From NCBI GenBank assembly GCA_031384605.1, contig JANNAT010000094.1, positions 62,001 through 126,000 of the forward strand: 64,000 bases of DNA. The letters are read 5' to 3'. Positions within the stretch are counted from its first letter, which is position 1, and every line of letters starts with the position of its first letter. Positions 7,995 through 16,249 of the stretch are shown piece after piece. A program made the position numbers and the translations under genes. The stretch is from JANNAT01 sp031384605 (GTDB taxonomy: Bacteria; Pseudomonadota; Alphaproteobacteria; Rhodobacterales; Rhodobacteraceae). The notes beneath the pieces were generated by a model. It was not told the DNA's origin. It was given only the letters and a program-made list of their open reading frames with translations, and made no database searches.

Positions 7995-8765
7995 TTAATC
8001 TTCTTCCTGATCCTGTCGATACCCCGGCTCCAGATCGGCTGGTTTGCCTTTGAACCCTTGGGCCACCACAAATTTTTCCGAACTATCGGCCCGGCTGGCC
8101 GGAGGTTTCACATTGGCCACTTTGGTAAAGCTGCGCTTTAGAATCGTCAGCAATTCGTTTTCCGCGCCACCTGCCAGAACCTTGGCCACAAAGGTGCCTC
8201 CGATTTCCAGCACGTCAAAGGCGAAATAGGCCGCTGCCTCGCACAAAGCAATTATGCGCAAGTGATCCGTGCCCTTGTGTCCCGACGCCGACGCCGCCAT
8301 ATCCGACAGCACCACATCGGCGCGGCCCCCCAGCCAACCCTTGACCAGCGCATCGGCCTCATCCGACAGAAAATCCAGCTGATGGATTTGTGCACCCGCT
8401 ATCGGTTCAATCGCCTGTAAATCAACGCCCAACACAGTGCCAATGGGTTTGTTCGCACGGTCCCCCAAGGCATTTACGCGGCTCACCGCTACTTGACACC
8501 AGCCACCTGGCGCGCAGCCCAGATCAACCACCCGCGCACCGGGTTTCAGAAATTCAAACTTGTCGTCCAGTTCCAAAATCTTGAACGCCGCGCGCCCGCG
8601 ATAGCCGTCTTTCTTGGCGCGGATCACATACGGATCGTTCAACTGCCGTTCCAGCCACAAGGTAGACGACAATTTGCGTCCCTTGGCGGTTTTCACCCGC
8701 ACCCGCAATTCCCGTTGCCCGCGCCCGGATGCGCCCTTTTCGGGGGTCTTTTTATCACTGCTCAT
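7995..8765 (-). CDS. rlmE: 23S rRNA (uridine-2'-O-)-methyltransferase
   Basis: The 256-residue protein has an SAM-binding loop (VVDLGCAPGGWCQVA, residues about 79-93) and the K-D-K-E tetrad expected of RrmJ/FtsJ, with the Asp in LSDMAAS, Lys in VAKVLAGG and Glu in SSEKFVVAQGF. It methylates the 2'-O of U2552 in 23S rRNA and promotes late 50S assembly. I chose the ATG at 8765, which overlaps the ppx stop by ATGA; a longer frame exists upstream but codes only low-quality Arg-rich sequence. An N-terminal basic tail of about 30 residues precedes the conserved domain, as is common in alphaproteobacterial copies. Confidence 0.93.
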   Translation of the reverse strand: MSSDKKTPEKGASGRGQRELRVRVKTAKGRKLSSTLWLERQLNDPYVIRAKKDGYRGRAAFKILELDDKFEFLKPGARVVDLGCAPGGWCQVAVSRVNALGDRANKPIGTVLGVDLQAIEPIAGAQIHQLDFLSDEADALVKGWLGGRADVVLSDMAASASGHKGTDHLRIIALCEAAAYFAFDVLEIGGTFVAKVLAGGAENELLTILKRSFTKVANVKPPASRADSSEKFVVAQGFKGKPADLEPGYRQDQEED

Positions 8766-9904
8766 TCGAATGGCCCGTCTTCCAGAACGCCATCGGCGCC
8801 CATTTGTGCGTAAAGCAGCCCCTCGCGCAGGCCACGGTCGGCCACTGACAACCGATCTGTTGGCCATATCCGCATCAGCGCCTGAAGGATAGCCGCCCCG
8901 GACATGATCAGCGTATGACGATCCCGCCCAATGCGCGGATCGGTGCGCCGCCCTTCAGGGCCCAGCGTCAGGTATTCGCGAATCACGAAATCTATCTGAT
9001 CCGAGGTCATCTGCAACCCGTCCACCTTGGTGCGGTCATAGCGGCGCAGATTCAGATAGGACGCGGCCACCGTGGTAACCGTGCCAGAGGTGCCGATGAT
9101 CTGAAAGCCTGCACGCGGTTGGGCAGCGGCAGCATAGGGCGAAAACGACGCCAGATGTTCTTCGAAAAACCAACTCATCAAGGCAAATCGCGCGCCATCA
9201 TCTTCGACATCAGCGAATTGGTCTTTCAGCGTCGCCACGCCCAACGGCACCGAAATCCAATCCACCACCCGCGCCCCGCCTGCGGGCTGCGAGGCAAAGC
9301 CAGAATGCAGCCGCATAATCGCGCGTGGGCGGTCCTCGGGGGCTACGGTCGACAGATCAACCCAGACCAATTCGGTTGACCCACCACCAATATCCACCAC
9401 CAACAGCTGTTCCGTGCCCGCATTGACCAAAGGCGCGCAGGAAATCACTGCCAGCCGGGCCTCTTCTTCAGCAGGGATGATTTCAACGATCAACCCGGTT
9501 TCACGCCGCACTTGCCGCATGAATTCACGCGCATTGCGGGCGCGCCGACACGCCTCGGTTGCCACCAGCCGCATCCGCGTCACACCGTGCTGTTCGATTT
9601 TCTTTTGGCAAATGCGTAGCGCTTGCATCGTGCGCCCCATCGAGGCGCGCGACAACTTGCCCGACGCCTCCAGCCCCGCGCCCAGCTGCACGGTTTTGGA
9701 AAAGCTGTCAATAACCGTGAACTGACTGCCCTTTGGCTGGGCAATCAACATCCTGCAACTGTTCGTTCCCAAATCCACCGCAGCATAAAGCCGCAGCGGT
9801 CCGGGGCTGGGGGAGGCCTGCGTAACATCTTTGCGGGAAGCGCCGGTTGGCACCTCACCTGCAGTTGGCATCGCGTCCACCCCCGTGGGACGCTGGGGCG
9901 CCAT
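8762..9904 (-). CDS. ppx: Ppx/GppA exopolyphosphatase/guanosine pentaphosphatase family
   Basis: The 380-residue protein shows the actin-like ATPase fold of the Ppx/GppA family: phosphate-1 loop YAAVDLGTNSCRMLIA near residue 40, VATEACRRARN near 115, and the phosphate-2 loop VVDIGGGSTEL near 170. At 380 residues it is the short form without the C-terminal HD domain. The family hydrolyses polyphosphate or pppGpp; which one cannot be read from sequence. GGAGGG sits 8 bases before the ATG at 9904. The gene is translationally coupled to rlmE through a 4-base overlap, a common pairing in this order. Confidence 0.88.
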   Translation of the reverse strand: MAPQRPTGVDAMPTAGEVPTGASRKDVTQASPSPGPLRLYAAVDLGTNSCRMLIAQPKGSQFTVIDSFSKTVQLGAGLEASGKLSRASMGRTMQALRICQKKIEQHGVTRMRLVATEACRRARNAREFMRQVRRETGLIVEIIPAEEEARLAVISCAPLVNAGTEQLLVVDIGGGSTELVWVDLSTVAPEDRPRAIMRLHSGFASQPAGGARVVDWISVPLGVATLKDQFADVEDDGARFALMSWFFEEHLASFSPYAAAAQPRAGFQIIGTSGTVTTVAASYLNLRRYDRTKVDGLQMTSDQIDFVIREYLTLGPEGRRTDPRIGRDRHTLIMSGAAILQALMRIWPTDRLSVADRGLREGLLYAQMGADGVLEDGPFE

Positions 9905-10172
9905 AATCGCCCTCCATATGTGGTTATCGCCAAGTTAGCCCTGTTCCGCCCCACTGGCAAGCACCCTGCCCCTGCCGCAGCTTCGCGGCCCCGCATGCAA
10001 ATGATGAAAAGCTTTCCTATCCAGCCATATGGCCCGCAAAACGATTTCACGATAATGTGCGGCGATCTGCGTTAAGGGTCGCCATCAGCGCGTGCAATGT
10101 CGAAAACCGACTTTGATTGTCGCGGATGAGCATCTAAAACAAAGTCAGATAGCCAAAAGGGATTCGGAAACT

Positions 10173-10475
10173 ATGCCAGAGGTAACAGTGGTCTATTGGC
10201 GTGATATACCGGCCCAGATTATCGTTGGCAAAGGCCGGGGCGGCTCGAAGGTCAAGCTGACCGAACGGTTTGAACAGGCCATTGACCGGTGTGCGATGAA
10301 AATCGGGGCAAAGGATGCCGATGCCTATCTGGCCGAATGGCGCAAAGCGGTGCCTTATGTCGTCGAAGGTGAACCTGCCGAAGTGGCTGCAGCCGAGGCT
10401 GCACGGCTTGAAGTTGAATTTGATGCTGATCGGTTGAAAACCCTGATCAACGCCGATGGCTGGGCCAAAGCCTGA
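10173..10475 (+). CDS. Small 'virulence factor' (PF13769-type) protein, first in one-carbon operon
   Basis: The 100-residue cytosolic protein begins MPEVTVVYWRDIPAQIIVG and has an acidic, helical C-terminus. It resembles the short family annotated as 'virulence factor' (PF13769), whose biochemical role is unknown. The gene stops 23 bases before an MTHFR-like gene with a perfect ribosome site, and a pterin-binding methyltransferase follows, so all three are probably one operon. That context points to a job in folate/cobalamin methyl transfer rather than virulence. The ATG at 10173 was preferred over an upstream one because the conserved part starts here and GGAA precedes it. Confidence 0.75.
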   Translation: MPEVTVVYWRDIPAQIIVGKGRGGSKVKLTERFEQAIDRCAMKIGAKDADAYLAEWRKAVPYVVEGEPAEVAAAEAARLEVEFDADRLKTLINADGWAKA

Positions 10476-10498
10476 CTTTTCATCTTAAGGAGGCCCCG

Positions 10499-11416
10499 AT
10501 GGCCCTGTTTAATTTCCGCCGCGAGGCCGCACAGCCAGCCGGTGTTTCCGCCGAGGTTGAGGCGTTTCTGGCTGGCTATTCCATCGAAGTGATGCCGCGC
10601 ACGGCGGAGAAGGTCGAAGAATTTCGCGCCCTGCTGCCGCGCGGCACCCGCGTTTACATCGCCCATATCGAAGGCACGCCGATTTCTGAAATGGTCGCCA
10701 CTGCCAAACGGCTGGCGATTGAAGGCTATACAGTGATGCCGCATTTCCCGGCGCGGATTATTCCCGACCGCGCGACGTTGGCCGATTGGATCGCACGCTA
10801 TAAGGGCGAGGCGGGGGTGAAACAGGCGCTGTTACTGGGCGGCGGCGTGAATACGCCTGCAGGTGATTTTGACGCTTCGATGCAACTGATCGAAACCGGG
10901 CTGTTTGACGGGTTTGACCGGCTGCATGTGGCGGGCCACCCGGAAGGCAACAAAGACATCGACAAAGACGGTGGCGACCGGATGATCCTGCAGGCGCTGC
11001 GCTGGAAACAAGCATTTTCCGAACGGTCCGATGCGAAAATGGCGATCACAACCCAGTTCTGCTTTGAAGCCGAGCCTGTGATCAAATGGGCCGATCATCT
11101 GGCGGCGGAAGGCATTCATTTGCCCATTCATATCGGTGTGGCAGGCCCGGCCAAACTGCAAACGCTGATCAAATTCGCCATTGCCTGCGGGGTTGGCGCA
11201 TCGCTGCGTGTGCTGCAAAAACGCGCGATGGATGTGACCAAATTGCTGCTGCCCTATGAGCCGAACGATCTGATCACCGCGTTGGCCGCCCATAAGGCGA
11301 ACAACCCCGCCTTTGGCATTGAACAGGTTCACTTCTTTCCCTTGGGTGGTATCAAAACCAATGCCACTTGGGCTATTGATCATGGCGGCGCGTCTGGCGT
11401 TCCCGCAAACAGCTAA
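10499..11416 (+). CDS. Methylenetetrahydrofolate reductase-like protein
   Basis: The 305-residue TIM-barrel protein has MTHFR family features: IEVMPRTAEKVEEF near the N-terminus, a flavin/folate-site segment YTVMPHFPARIIP, LLLGGGVNTPAG, HPEGNKDI and ITTQFCFEAEPVIKW. It would reduce 5,10-methylene-THF to 5-methyl-THF. The sequence departs from E. coli MetF and belongs to the divergent branch found beside methyltransferase genes in alphaproteobacteria. A perfect AAGGAGG sits 6 bases before the ATG. The next gene, a pterin-binding methyltransferase, starts 16 bases downstream and would use its product. A canonical metF may exist elsewhere, so no symbol is given. Confidence 0.82.
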   Translation: MALFNFRREAAQPAGVSAEVEAFLAGYSIEVMPRTAEKVEEFRALLPRGTRVYIAHIEGTPISEMVATAKRLAIEGYTVMPHFPARIIPDRATLADWIARYKGEAGVKQALLLGGGVNTPAGDFDASMQLIETGLFDGFDRLHVAGHPEGNKDIDKDGGDRMILQALRWKQAFSERSDAKMAITTQFCFEAEPVIKWADHLAAEGIHLPIHIGVAGPAKLQTLIKFAIACGVGASLRVLQKRAMDVTKLLLPYEPNDLITALAAHKANNPAFGIEQVHFFPLGGIKTNATWAIDHGGASGVPANS

Positions 11417-11431
11417 GAAAGCAGTTTACCT

Positions 11432-12412
11432 ATGACCCGTACTGTCATTGAATCTAAAACAAAAACTGTGATCATCGGGTTTGATGAACCCTTCTGCGTG
11501 ATCGGTGAACGGATCAACCCCACGGGGCGCAAAAAATTGGCGGCGGAACTTGAGGCGGGCAATTTCGAAACCGTTCTGCGCGATGCCTTGGAACAGGTGG
11601 CCTGCGGGGCCAATGTGCTGGACGTGAATTCTGGGGCCGTGTTCACCAATAAAATGGCGCTTGATCCGCGCTATGCGGACAACAACTTTGTCGAACCGCC
11701 CCTGATGCGCGAATTGATTTTGCGCATTCAAGAGGTGGTCGATGTGCCCTTGTGCATCGACAGTTCGGTGCCCGGCGCGTTGGAGGCTGGATTGATCGCC
11801 TGCGAGGGGCGACCCTTGTTGAATTCGGTTACTGGTGAAGAAGAGCGGATGGAACTGGTGTTGCCGCTGGTGAAAAAATTCAACGTGCCGGTGGTGGCGA
11901 TTTCGAACGATGACACCGGGATCAGTGAAGACCCCGATGTGCGCTTTGCGGTGGCCAAGAAAATCGTGCAACGTGCCGCTGATTACGGCATTCCGGCGCA
12001 TGATATCGTGGTTGATCCGCTGGTGATGCCCATCGGCGCAATGGGCACGGCGGGCCAACAGGTGTTCGCGCTGGTGCGGCGTTTGCGGATGGAACTGGGC
12101 GTGAACACCACCTGCGGGGCGTCGAACATCAGTTTCGGTCTGCCCCAACGCCACGGTATCAACGCGGCTTTCCTGCCGATGGCAATTGGCGCTGGCATGA
12201 CATCGGCGATCATGAACCCGGTCCGGCAAGTGGAAATGGAAGCCATCCGGGCTGCAAATTTCCTGATGAACCACGATGCCAATGGCGGCGAATGGATCCG
12301 GTTTGCAAAAGTGATCGAAGCCGTAACCGCAGGGGCCACCTTCGCCGAAGCCTCGGCTGCCGCATCGCAGGCGACATCCGGGCGGCGGGGCGGACGGCGC
12401 GCACGGGGATAG
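11432..12412 (+). CDS. Methyltetrahydrofolate:corrinoid methyltransferase (pterin-binding domain protein)
   Basis: The 326-residue protein is a single pterin-binding TIM barrel like the middle domain of MetH and the acetogen MeTr enzymes: GERINPTGRKKLAAEL at residues 25-40, ANVLDVNSGAVF, CIDSSVPGALEAGL, NSVTGEEER and TTCGASNISFGLP. It should pass a methyl group between methyl-THF and a corrinoid protein. No homocysteine- or B12-binding domain is attached. In some Rhodobacterales methionine synthase is known to be split into separate proteins, and this gene is a good candidate for the pterin part; alternatively it could serve demethylation of methylated substrates. The Arg/Gly-rich tail (GRRGGRRARG) is unconserved decoration. 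Confidence 0.82.
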   Translation: MTRTVIESKTKTVIIGFDEPFCVIGERINPTGRKKLAAELEAGNFETVLRDALEQVACGANVLDVNSGAVFTNKMALDPRYADNNFVEPPLMRELILRIQEVVDVPLCIDSSVPGALEAGLIACEGRPLLNSVTGEEERMELVLPLVKKFNVPVVAISNDDTGISEDPDVRFAVAKKIVQRAADYGIPAHDIVVDPLVMPIGAMGTAGQQVFALVRRLRMELGVNTTCGASNISFGLPQRHGINAAFLPMAIGAGMTSAIMNPVRQVEMEAIRAANFLMNHDANGGEWIRFAKVIEAVTAGATFAEASAAASQATSGRRGGRRARG

Positions 12413-12469
12413 CCCCTGCAATTTTACTAAAATTGCGTTTCATCTGTCCAAAAATATCCCACGGGGGGG

Positions 12470-12513
12470 CCGCAATCGCTTGGGCGATTGTGGTTTGGGG
12501 GTGTGAAACCCCC
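12470..12513. terminator. Tandem stem-loops between convergent genes
   Basis: CCGCAATCGC (12470-12479) pairs with GCGATTGTGG (12484-12493) around a TTGG loop, followed by TTT. A second small stem GGGGG/CCCCC (12497-12501, 12509-12513) comes next. They lie between the end of the one-carbon operon and the end of the scpB-linked small gene, and could terminate the former. Confidence 0.45.
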
Positions 12514-12533
12514 ATTCAGTGCTGGGGCAACGA

Positions 12534-12749
12534 TCAGCGTAACCGTTTTGCCAAATTCGCCGCTTGTCGCGCGCGTTTGGCGGCCACGGCGGGGTCTTCC
12601 GAAACGGCAGCAGGATCTTGGGGTGTCCCGTGATCCGACGCAGACCTGCGTCGGTTCGTGAACATGCCGATGCCCTTGTTGATCCCCCCGTTGATCACTT
12701 TACGCAGTAGAATATTGATGACCATCTGGATGATTTTGCTGATATCCAT
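12534..12749 (-). CDS. Small hypothetical protein downstream of scpB
   Basis: The 71-residue protein has an amphipathic/hydrophobic N-terminal helix (ISKIIQMVINILLRKVI) and a basic C-terminal tail (AAKRARQAANLAKRL). Its ATG lies 3 bases after the scpB stop, so it is the last gene of the scpA-scpB run. I do not recognise a functional family. The shape (a membrane-seeking helix plus a charged tail) suggests a peripheral membrane or nucleoid-associated peptide; that is inference only. Confidence 0.65.
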   Translation of the reverse strand: MDISKIIQMVINILLRKVINGGINKGIGMFTNRRRSASDHGTPQDPAAVSEDPAVAAKRARQAANLAKRLR

Positions 12750-12752
12750 TGC

Positions 12753-13391
12753 TTAATCCTCAAATAATTCGCTTTGCCCGGTCTGGGCCTCGTCCTCATC
12801 CGGCGTGACCAGCATTGCCCCGGGCAAGGGGCGATTGTCCAGCAACCCAGCTTGGCGCAACTCTTTCAGCCCCGGCAGATCGCGGGCCGATTCCAGCCCG
12901 AAATGGTCAAGAAAGTGTTCGGTGACCACAAAGGTCGTCGGTCTGCCCGGCGTCATCCGCCTGCGTCCCAATCTGATCCAGTCCAGTTCCAGCAATTGAT
13001 CCACCGTGCCACGGCTGACGGCGACACCGCGAATTTCTTCAATCTCGGCGCGGGTAACGGGTTGATGATACGCCACAATTGCCAAAGTTTCGATAGCTGC
13101 GCGCGACAGTTTGCGCTGTTCGGCGGTTTCTTTTTGCATCAAATGCCCCAGATCGGGGGCAGTTCTGAACGCATAGGCATCGCCCACCCGCACAATCTGC
13201 ACGCCGCGCCCGTCATAGCGACGGCGCAGCGTGACCAATGCCTCGGCAGGGTCTGCGCCATGCGGCATACGCGCGATCAACTCGGCCAAAGTCACCGGCG
13301 TGGCCGAGGCGAACAAAATCGCCTCGACCATGCGTTCCTGCTCGGCCAGTGGCGGGGCCTCGAACAGGGTTTTCTCGATAGGATCGCTCAT
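12753..13391 (-). CDS. scpB: Segregation and condensation protein B
   Basis: The 212-residue protein carries the two winged-helix domains of ScpB: MVEAILFASATPVTLAELIARMP at the start and IETLAIVAYHQPVTRAEIEEIRGVAVSRGTVDQLLELDWI in the centre, with GRPTTFVVTEHFLDHFGL near the C-terminus. ScpB dimers bridge ScpA in the SMC condensin that compacts and segregates the chromosome. I chose the ATG at 13391, which overlaps scpA by 4 bases (translational coupling); the open frame continues upstream only as the shadow of scpA. The acidic tail (DEDEAQTGQSELFED) is typical. Confidence 0.92.
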   Translation of the reverse strand: MSDPIEKTLFEAPPLAEQERMVEAILFASATPVTLAELIARMPHGADPAEALVTLRRRYDGRGVQIVRVGDAYAFRTAPDLGHLMQKETAEQRKLSRAAIETLAIVAYHQPVTRAEIEEIRGVAVSRGTVDQLLELDWIRLGRRRMTPGRPTTFVVTEHFLDHFGLESARDLPGLKELRQAGLLDNRPLPGAMLVTPDEDEAQTGQSELFED

Positions 13392-14188
13392 GTTGCGTCC
13401 TTGCGCCGGATCAGCAGGGGCGCAAACACCTCGCCTTGGCGCAATTGCACCTGGCCGCGTTTGGCAAGTTCCAGAATGGCCGCAAAATGCGCCGCAGTGG
13501 CCGATCTGCGCCGTTCGGGACTGACGTTCCAGCCATCGGGCAAAAAGCTGGTCAAATCGGCCCAATCACCGGCATAACCCAAAAGGCCGCGCATCCGATC
13601 AAGCGCCTGTTCCATTGTATAAATATTCTGCCGATCAAAGGCATAGGGGCGAAATTCGTCTTTGGTTCTGATCCGGGCGTAGGCGCGCATCAGGTCCAGT
13701 AAGGTGGCCCCATAGGTGACGTTGTTGCGCCGGGTGATATCTTCGGGCACGCCGCGCGCGAAAAAATCGCGTCCCAACTGATCGCGCCCCATCAGGCGCG
13801 CCGCCGTTTCCCGCATTGCCGCCAATCGTTCCAGCTGAAACGCCAGATGCTGTGCCAGATCATCGGCAGAGGGGCCCGCATCGCCCGGTTCGGGGGGCAG
13901 CAGCAGGCGCGATTTCAAAAACGCCAGCCATGCCGCCATCACCAGATAATCGGCGGCGAGTTCAAGGCGCAAGTCCTGCGCTTGCGCTACAAATTTCAGA
14001 TACTGTTCTGCCAGTTGCAGCACCGATATGCGGCGTAAATCCACTTTTTGGGTGCGCGACAGCATCAACAGCAGATCAAGCGGGCCTTCAAAGCCGTCGA
14101 TATCAATAATCAACGCCTCATCCGCCTGCCGTTCGGCAGCGGCGGGGCGGCCCAACTGGCCCCAATCATCGGTTTCGGTTTTAGCCAT
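13388..14188 (-). CDS. scpA: Segregation and condensation protein A (kleisin)
   Basis: The 266-residue kleisin has the conserved IDGFEGPLDLLLMLSRTQKVDLRRISVLQLAEQYL segment at residues about 30-65, which binds the SMC neck, and a C-terminal winged helix (ATAAHFAAILELAKRGQVQLRQGEVFAPLLI) for the SMC head. ScpA links SMC heads and ScpB. The start at 14188 (MAKTETDD) sits inside the last codons of nagZ; an upstream in-frame ATG exists but reads through nagZ. The nagZ-scpA-scpB order is typical of alphaproteobacteria. Confidence 0.92.
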   Translation of the reverse strand: MAKTETDDWGQLGRPAAAERQADEALIIDIDGFEGPLDLLLMLSRTQKVDLRRISVLQLAEQYLKFVAQAQDLRLELAADYLVMAAWLAFLKSRLLLPPEPGDAGPSADDLAQHLAFQLERLAAMRETAARLMGRDQLGRDFFARGVPEDITRRNNVTYGATLLDLMRAYARIRTKDEFRPYAFDRQNIYTMEQALDRMRGLLGYAGDWADLTSFLPDGWNVSPERRRSATAAHFAAILELAKRGQVQLRQGEVFAPLLIRRKDAT

Positions 14189-15194
14189 GCACGCCCTGCC
14201 CCATAAGGTGCGAAAATTCGGCTTGAAAGGCGGCAATGTCAACGTCCAACGGCGTGGTTCGGCGGGCAAGGGCAGCGGATGCACGCAAGTGTGCCGCCGT
14301 GGTCATCTCACCCGCGGCCGCTGCCACAGCGATCATCTGATCCAGATCGCCTTTGCAATGCAGAGCCACATCACAGCCGGCGGCAATTGATCGGGCAGTC
14401 CGATCACCCAGATCGCCCGCCAGCGCCTTCATATTCAAATCATCCGTCATCAAAAGGCCTTCAAAGCCGATGACATCGCGGATGATCTTGATCATGGCGG
14501 GCGATTGGGTGGCAGGGCGTTCGGCATCGATCGCGGAAAAGACGATATGCGCCGTCATCGCCATCGGCAGATCGTTCAGGGCGTGGAAGGGGGCAAAATC
14601 TGTAGCAGTCAGCGTGTCCAGCCCTGCGGTAACGGTTGGTAAATCGTCGTGGGTATCGGTATGCGCGCGGCCATGGCCCGGCAGGTGTTTGATCACCGGC
14701 AAAACCCCCATCGCCAGATGCGCATCGGCCACCGCGCGGGCGATATGCGTCACGGTTTCGGCATCGGTGCCATAGCAGCGGTTGCGCAAAAACGGATGCG
14801 TGGCATCGGTGGCAATGTCGCCCACCGGCGCGCAATTTGCGTCAATGCCCACGGCGTGCAACTCTGCCGCGATGATCATTGACCGCAACGCCATGGCACG
14901 CACGGCGTGGGGACCAGCGTTTAGAACCGTCTCCAAAGGCGGCTGCCATTCCCGCCAGAACGGCGCTCGTAACCGCTGCACGCGACCCCCTTCCTGATCA
15001 ATCAAAACTGGGGCATCGCGGCCAACGCAGCTGCGCAGATCATCCGTGAGGCGGCGAAGCTGATCGGGATTTTCGACATTGCGCGCAAAGATGATAAAGC
15101 CCAAGGGATCATAATCGCGAAAGAAATCAGCCTCTTGCGCCGCCAAGACCGGACCCGCGCATCCAAAGATGGCAGCGCCCCGCCCAATGGTCAT
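14181..15194 (-). CDS. nagZ: Beta-N-acetylhexosaminidase (GH3)
   Basis: The 337-residue GH3 enzyme shows PVLIDQEGGRVQRLR near residue 65, the loop with catalytic acid/base His-Asp dyad KHLPGHGRAHTDTH (169-182), and the nucleophile Asp251 in LLMTDDLNM. It removes N-acetylglucosamine from anhydro-muropeptides in cytosolic peptidoglycan recycling. There is no signal peptide, as expected. The ATG at 15194 overlaps the stop of the SPOR gene by 4 bases, and scpA overlaps its end by 8. Confidence 0.92.
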   Translation of the reverse strand: MTIGRGAAIFGCAGPVLAAQEADFFRDYDPLGFIIFARNVENPDQLRRLTDDLRSCVGRDAPVLIDQEGGRVQRLRAPFWREWQPPLETVLNAGPHAVRAMALRSMIIAAELHAVGIDANCAPVGDIATDATHPFLRNRCYGTDAETVTHIARAVADAHLAMGVLPVIKHLPGHGRAHTDTHDDLPTVTAGLDTLTATDFAPFHALNDLPMAMTAHIVFSAIDAERPATQSPAMIKIIRDVIGFEGLLMTDDLNMKALAGDLGDRTARSIAAGCDVALHCKGDLDQMIAVAAAAGEMTTAAHLRASAALARRTTPLDVDIAAFQAEFSHLMGQGVHG

Positions 15195-16177
15195 CGTTGT
15201 GCAACCGGAATGCAGGATGCGTTTTCGGCCAGCAAGGCCGCACAGAACCGGCGCGCCTCGTCTTCGCCATCAAAGCCATGCGCGCGCAGACGGTAAAACG
15301 TGCGCCCGCCGCTTTGCGCCGATTGCACGACCATGGCCTTGCCATTTATCAGCGCACCAAAGGCGCTTTGCAACTTGGCCCATTCGGCCCGTGCTGCGGC
15401 CTCGTCGTCAAAGGCCCCCAATTGCACCAGCCGCGTGCCCGCAGCAATTGTCGTGGGGTCAATTTCAAGGGGGGCAATGGCTGCAACCTGTTGCACGTCG
15501 GTCATCGACACATCATCACCCGTTGCTACCGCCGCAACAGGCCGCAACCGGGGCCGCACAGATTTCACCAAAACCGCAGTGGTTTGCGATGCGGCGTCCG
15601 TCACAGGGTCAGCCCCATCTGCCAATGCCGCAGCAAGCGCCAGTTCCACCGCTTCGGCCTGGGTTTGCGGGGCGGCTTCAAGCACAATCTCTTGCGGCAC
15701 CATAATGTCAGAGGCCGCGATGTCGGAAACCGTCAGGCCCGACGACGCCGACAGGTTCAGATCGGTTGCGGCAACATTCTGGTCCACCGTCGCCTCAATC
15801 ACTGTGCTGCTTTGGGATGTTACAGCCAATCCTGCGACATCTTCTGCCGCCAATTCGGCCCCTTTGGGCGCAAGTGTCAGGCTTTCGGGCAGCGGCATCG
15901 CCGATCCGGCCGAGGCTATCGCATTGACTGACAGGCCCTGATGCGCCATCACATCGCCGCCCGGATTATCGGGGGCCACGCGCAGCGGCCCGGCCAGCGC
16001 GCGAAACACCGGGATGCCGTTCACATCGCGCACCGCCAGCTTATAGCCCCAAACCGCCATGCCAAGGATCAACGCGACAGAAACCACCGCCCCTGCGAGG
16101 TTGACCGCACGACTGATGCCGCTGTTTGAAGAAACAGCGTAGCCGCCATCGAAATCATCGAATTTCACATCCGCCAT
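15191..16177 (-). CDS. SPOR-domain membrane protein
   Basis: The 328-residue protein has a cytosolic N-terminus of about 25 residues, one membrane helix (AGAVVSVALILGMAVWGYKLAV), a long Ala/Ser/Val-rich periplasmic linker, and a SPOR domain from about residue 245 (RLVQLGAFDDEAAARAEWAKLQ to the C-terminus). SPOR domains bind denuded peptidoglycan at division septa. It lies directly between argS and nagZ, as is usual in Rhodobacterales. The ATG at 16177 is preceded by GAGG; an upstream frame adds only twelve residues. The linker varies greatly between species, so only the ends are informative. Confidence 0.88.
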   Translation of the reverse strand: MADVKFDDFDGGYAVSSNSGISRAVNLAGAVVSVALILGMAVWGYKLAVRDVNGIPVFRALAGPLRVAPDNPGGDVMAHQGLSVNAIASAGSAMPLPESLTLAPKGAELAAEDVAGLAVTSQSSTVIEATVDQNVAATDLNLSASSGLTVSDIAASDIMVPQEIVLEAAPQTQAEAVELALAAALADGADPVTDAASQTTAVLVKSVRPRLRPVAAVATGDDVSMTDVQQVAAIAPLEIDPTTIAAGTRLVQLGAFDDEAAARAEWAKLQSAFGALINGKAMVVQSAQSGGRTFYRLRAHGFDGEDEARRFCAALLAENASCIPVAQR

Positions 16178-16249
16178 ATTTGCCTCGTGTGCCGGGGTGA
16201 TACATGCCACCAAAGCTTAATTTACCCGCTCGAACCCGCAAGGAATGTG

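Noticed and set aside
9905..10172. Possible cobalamin or SAM riboswitch before the one-carbon operon
   Set aside because: Only a loose GCC-CACTGG string was seen. No B12 box, paired P-elements or terminator/antiterminator could be drawn.
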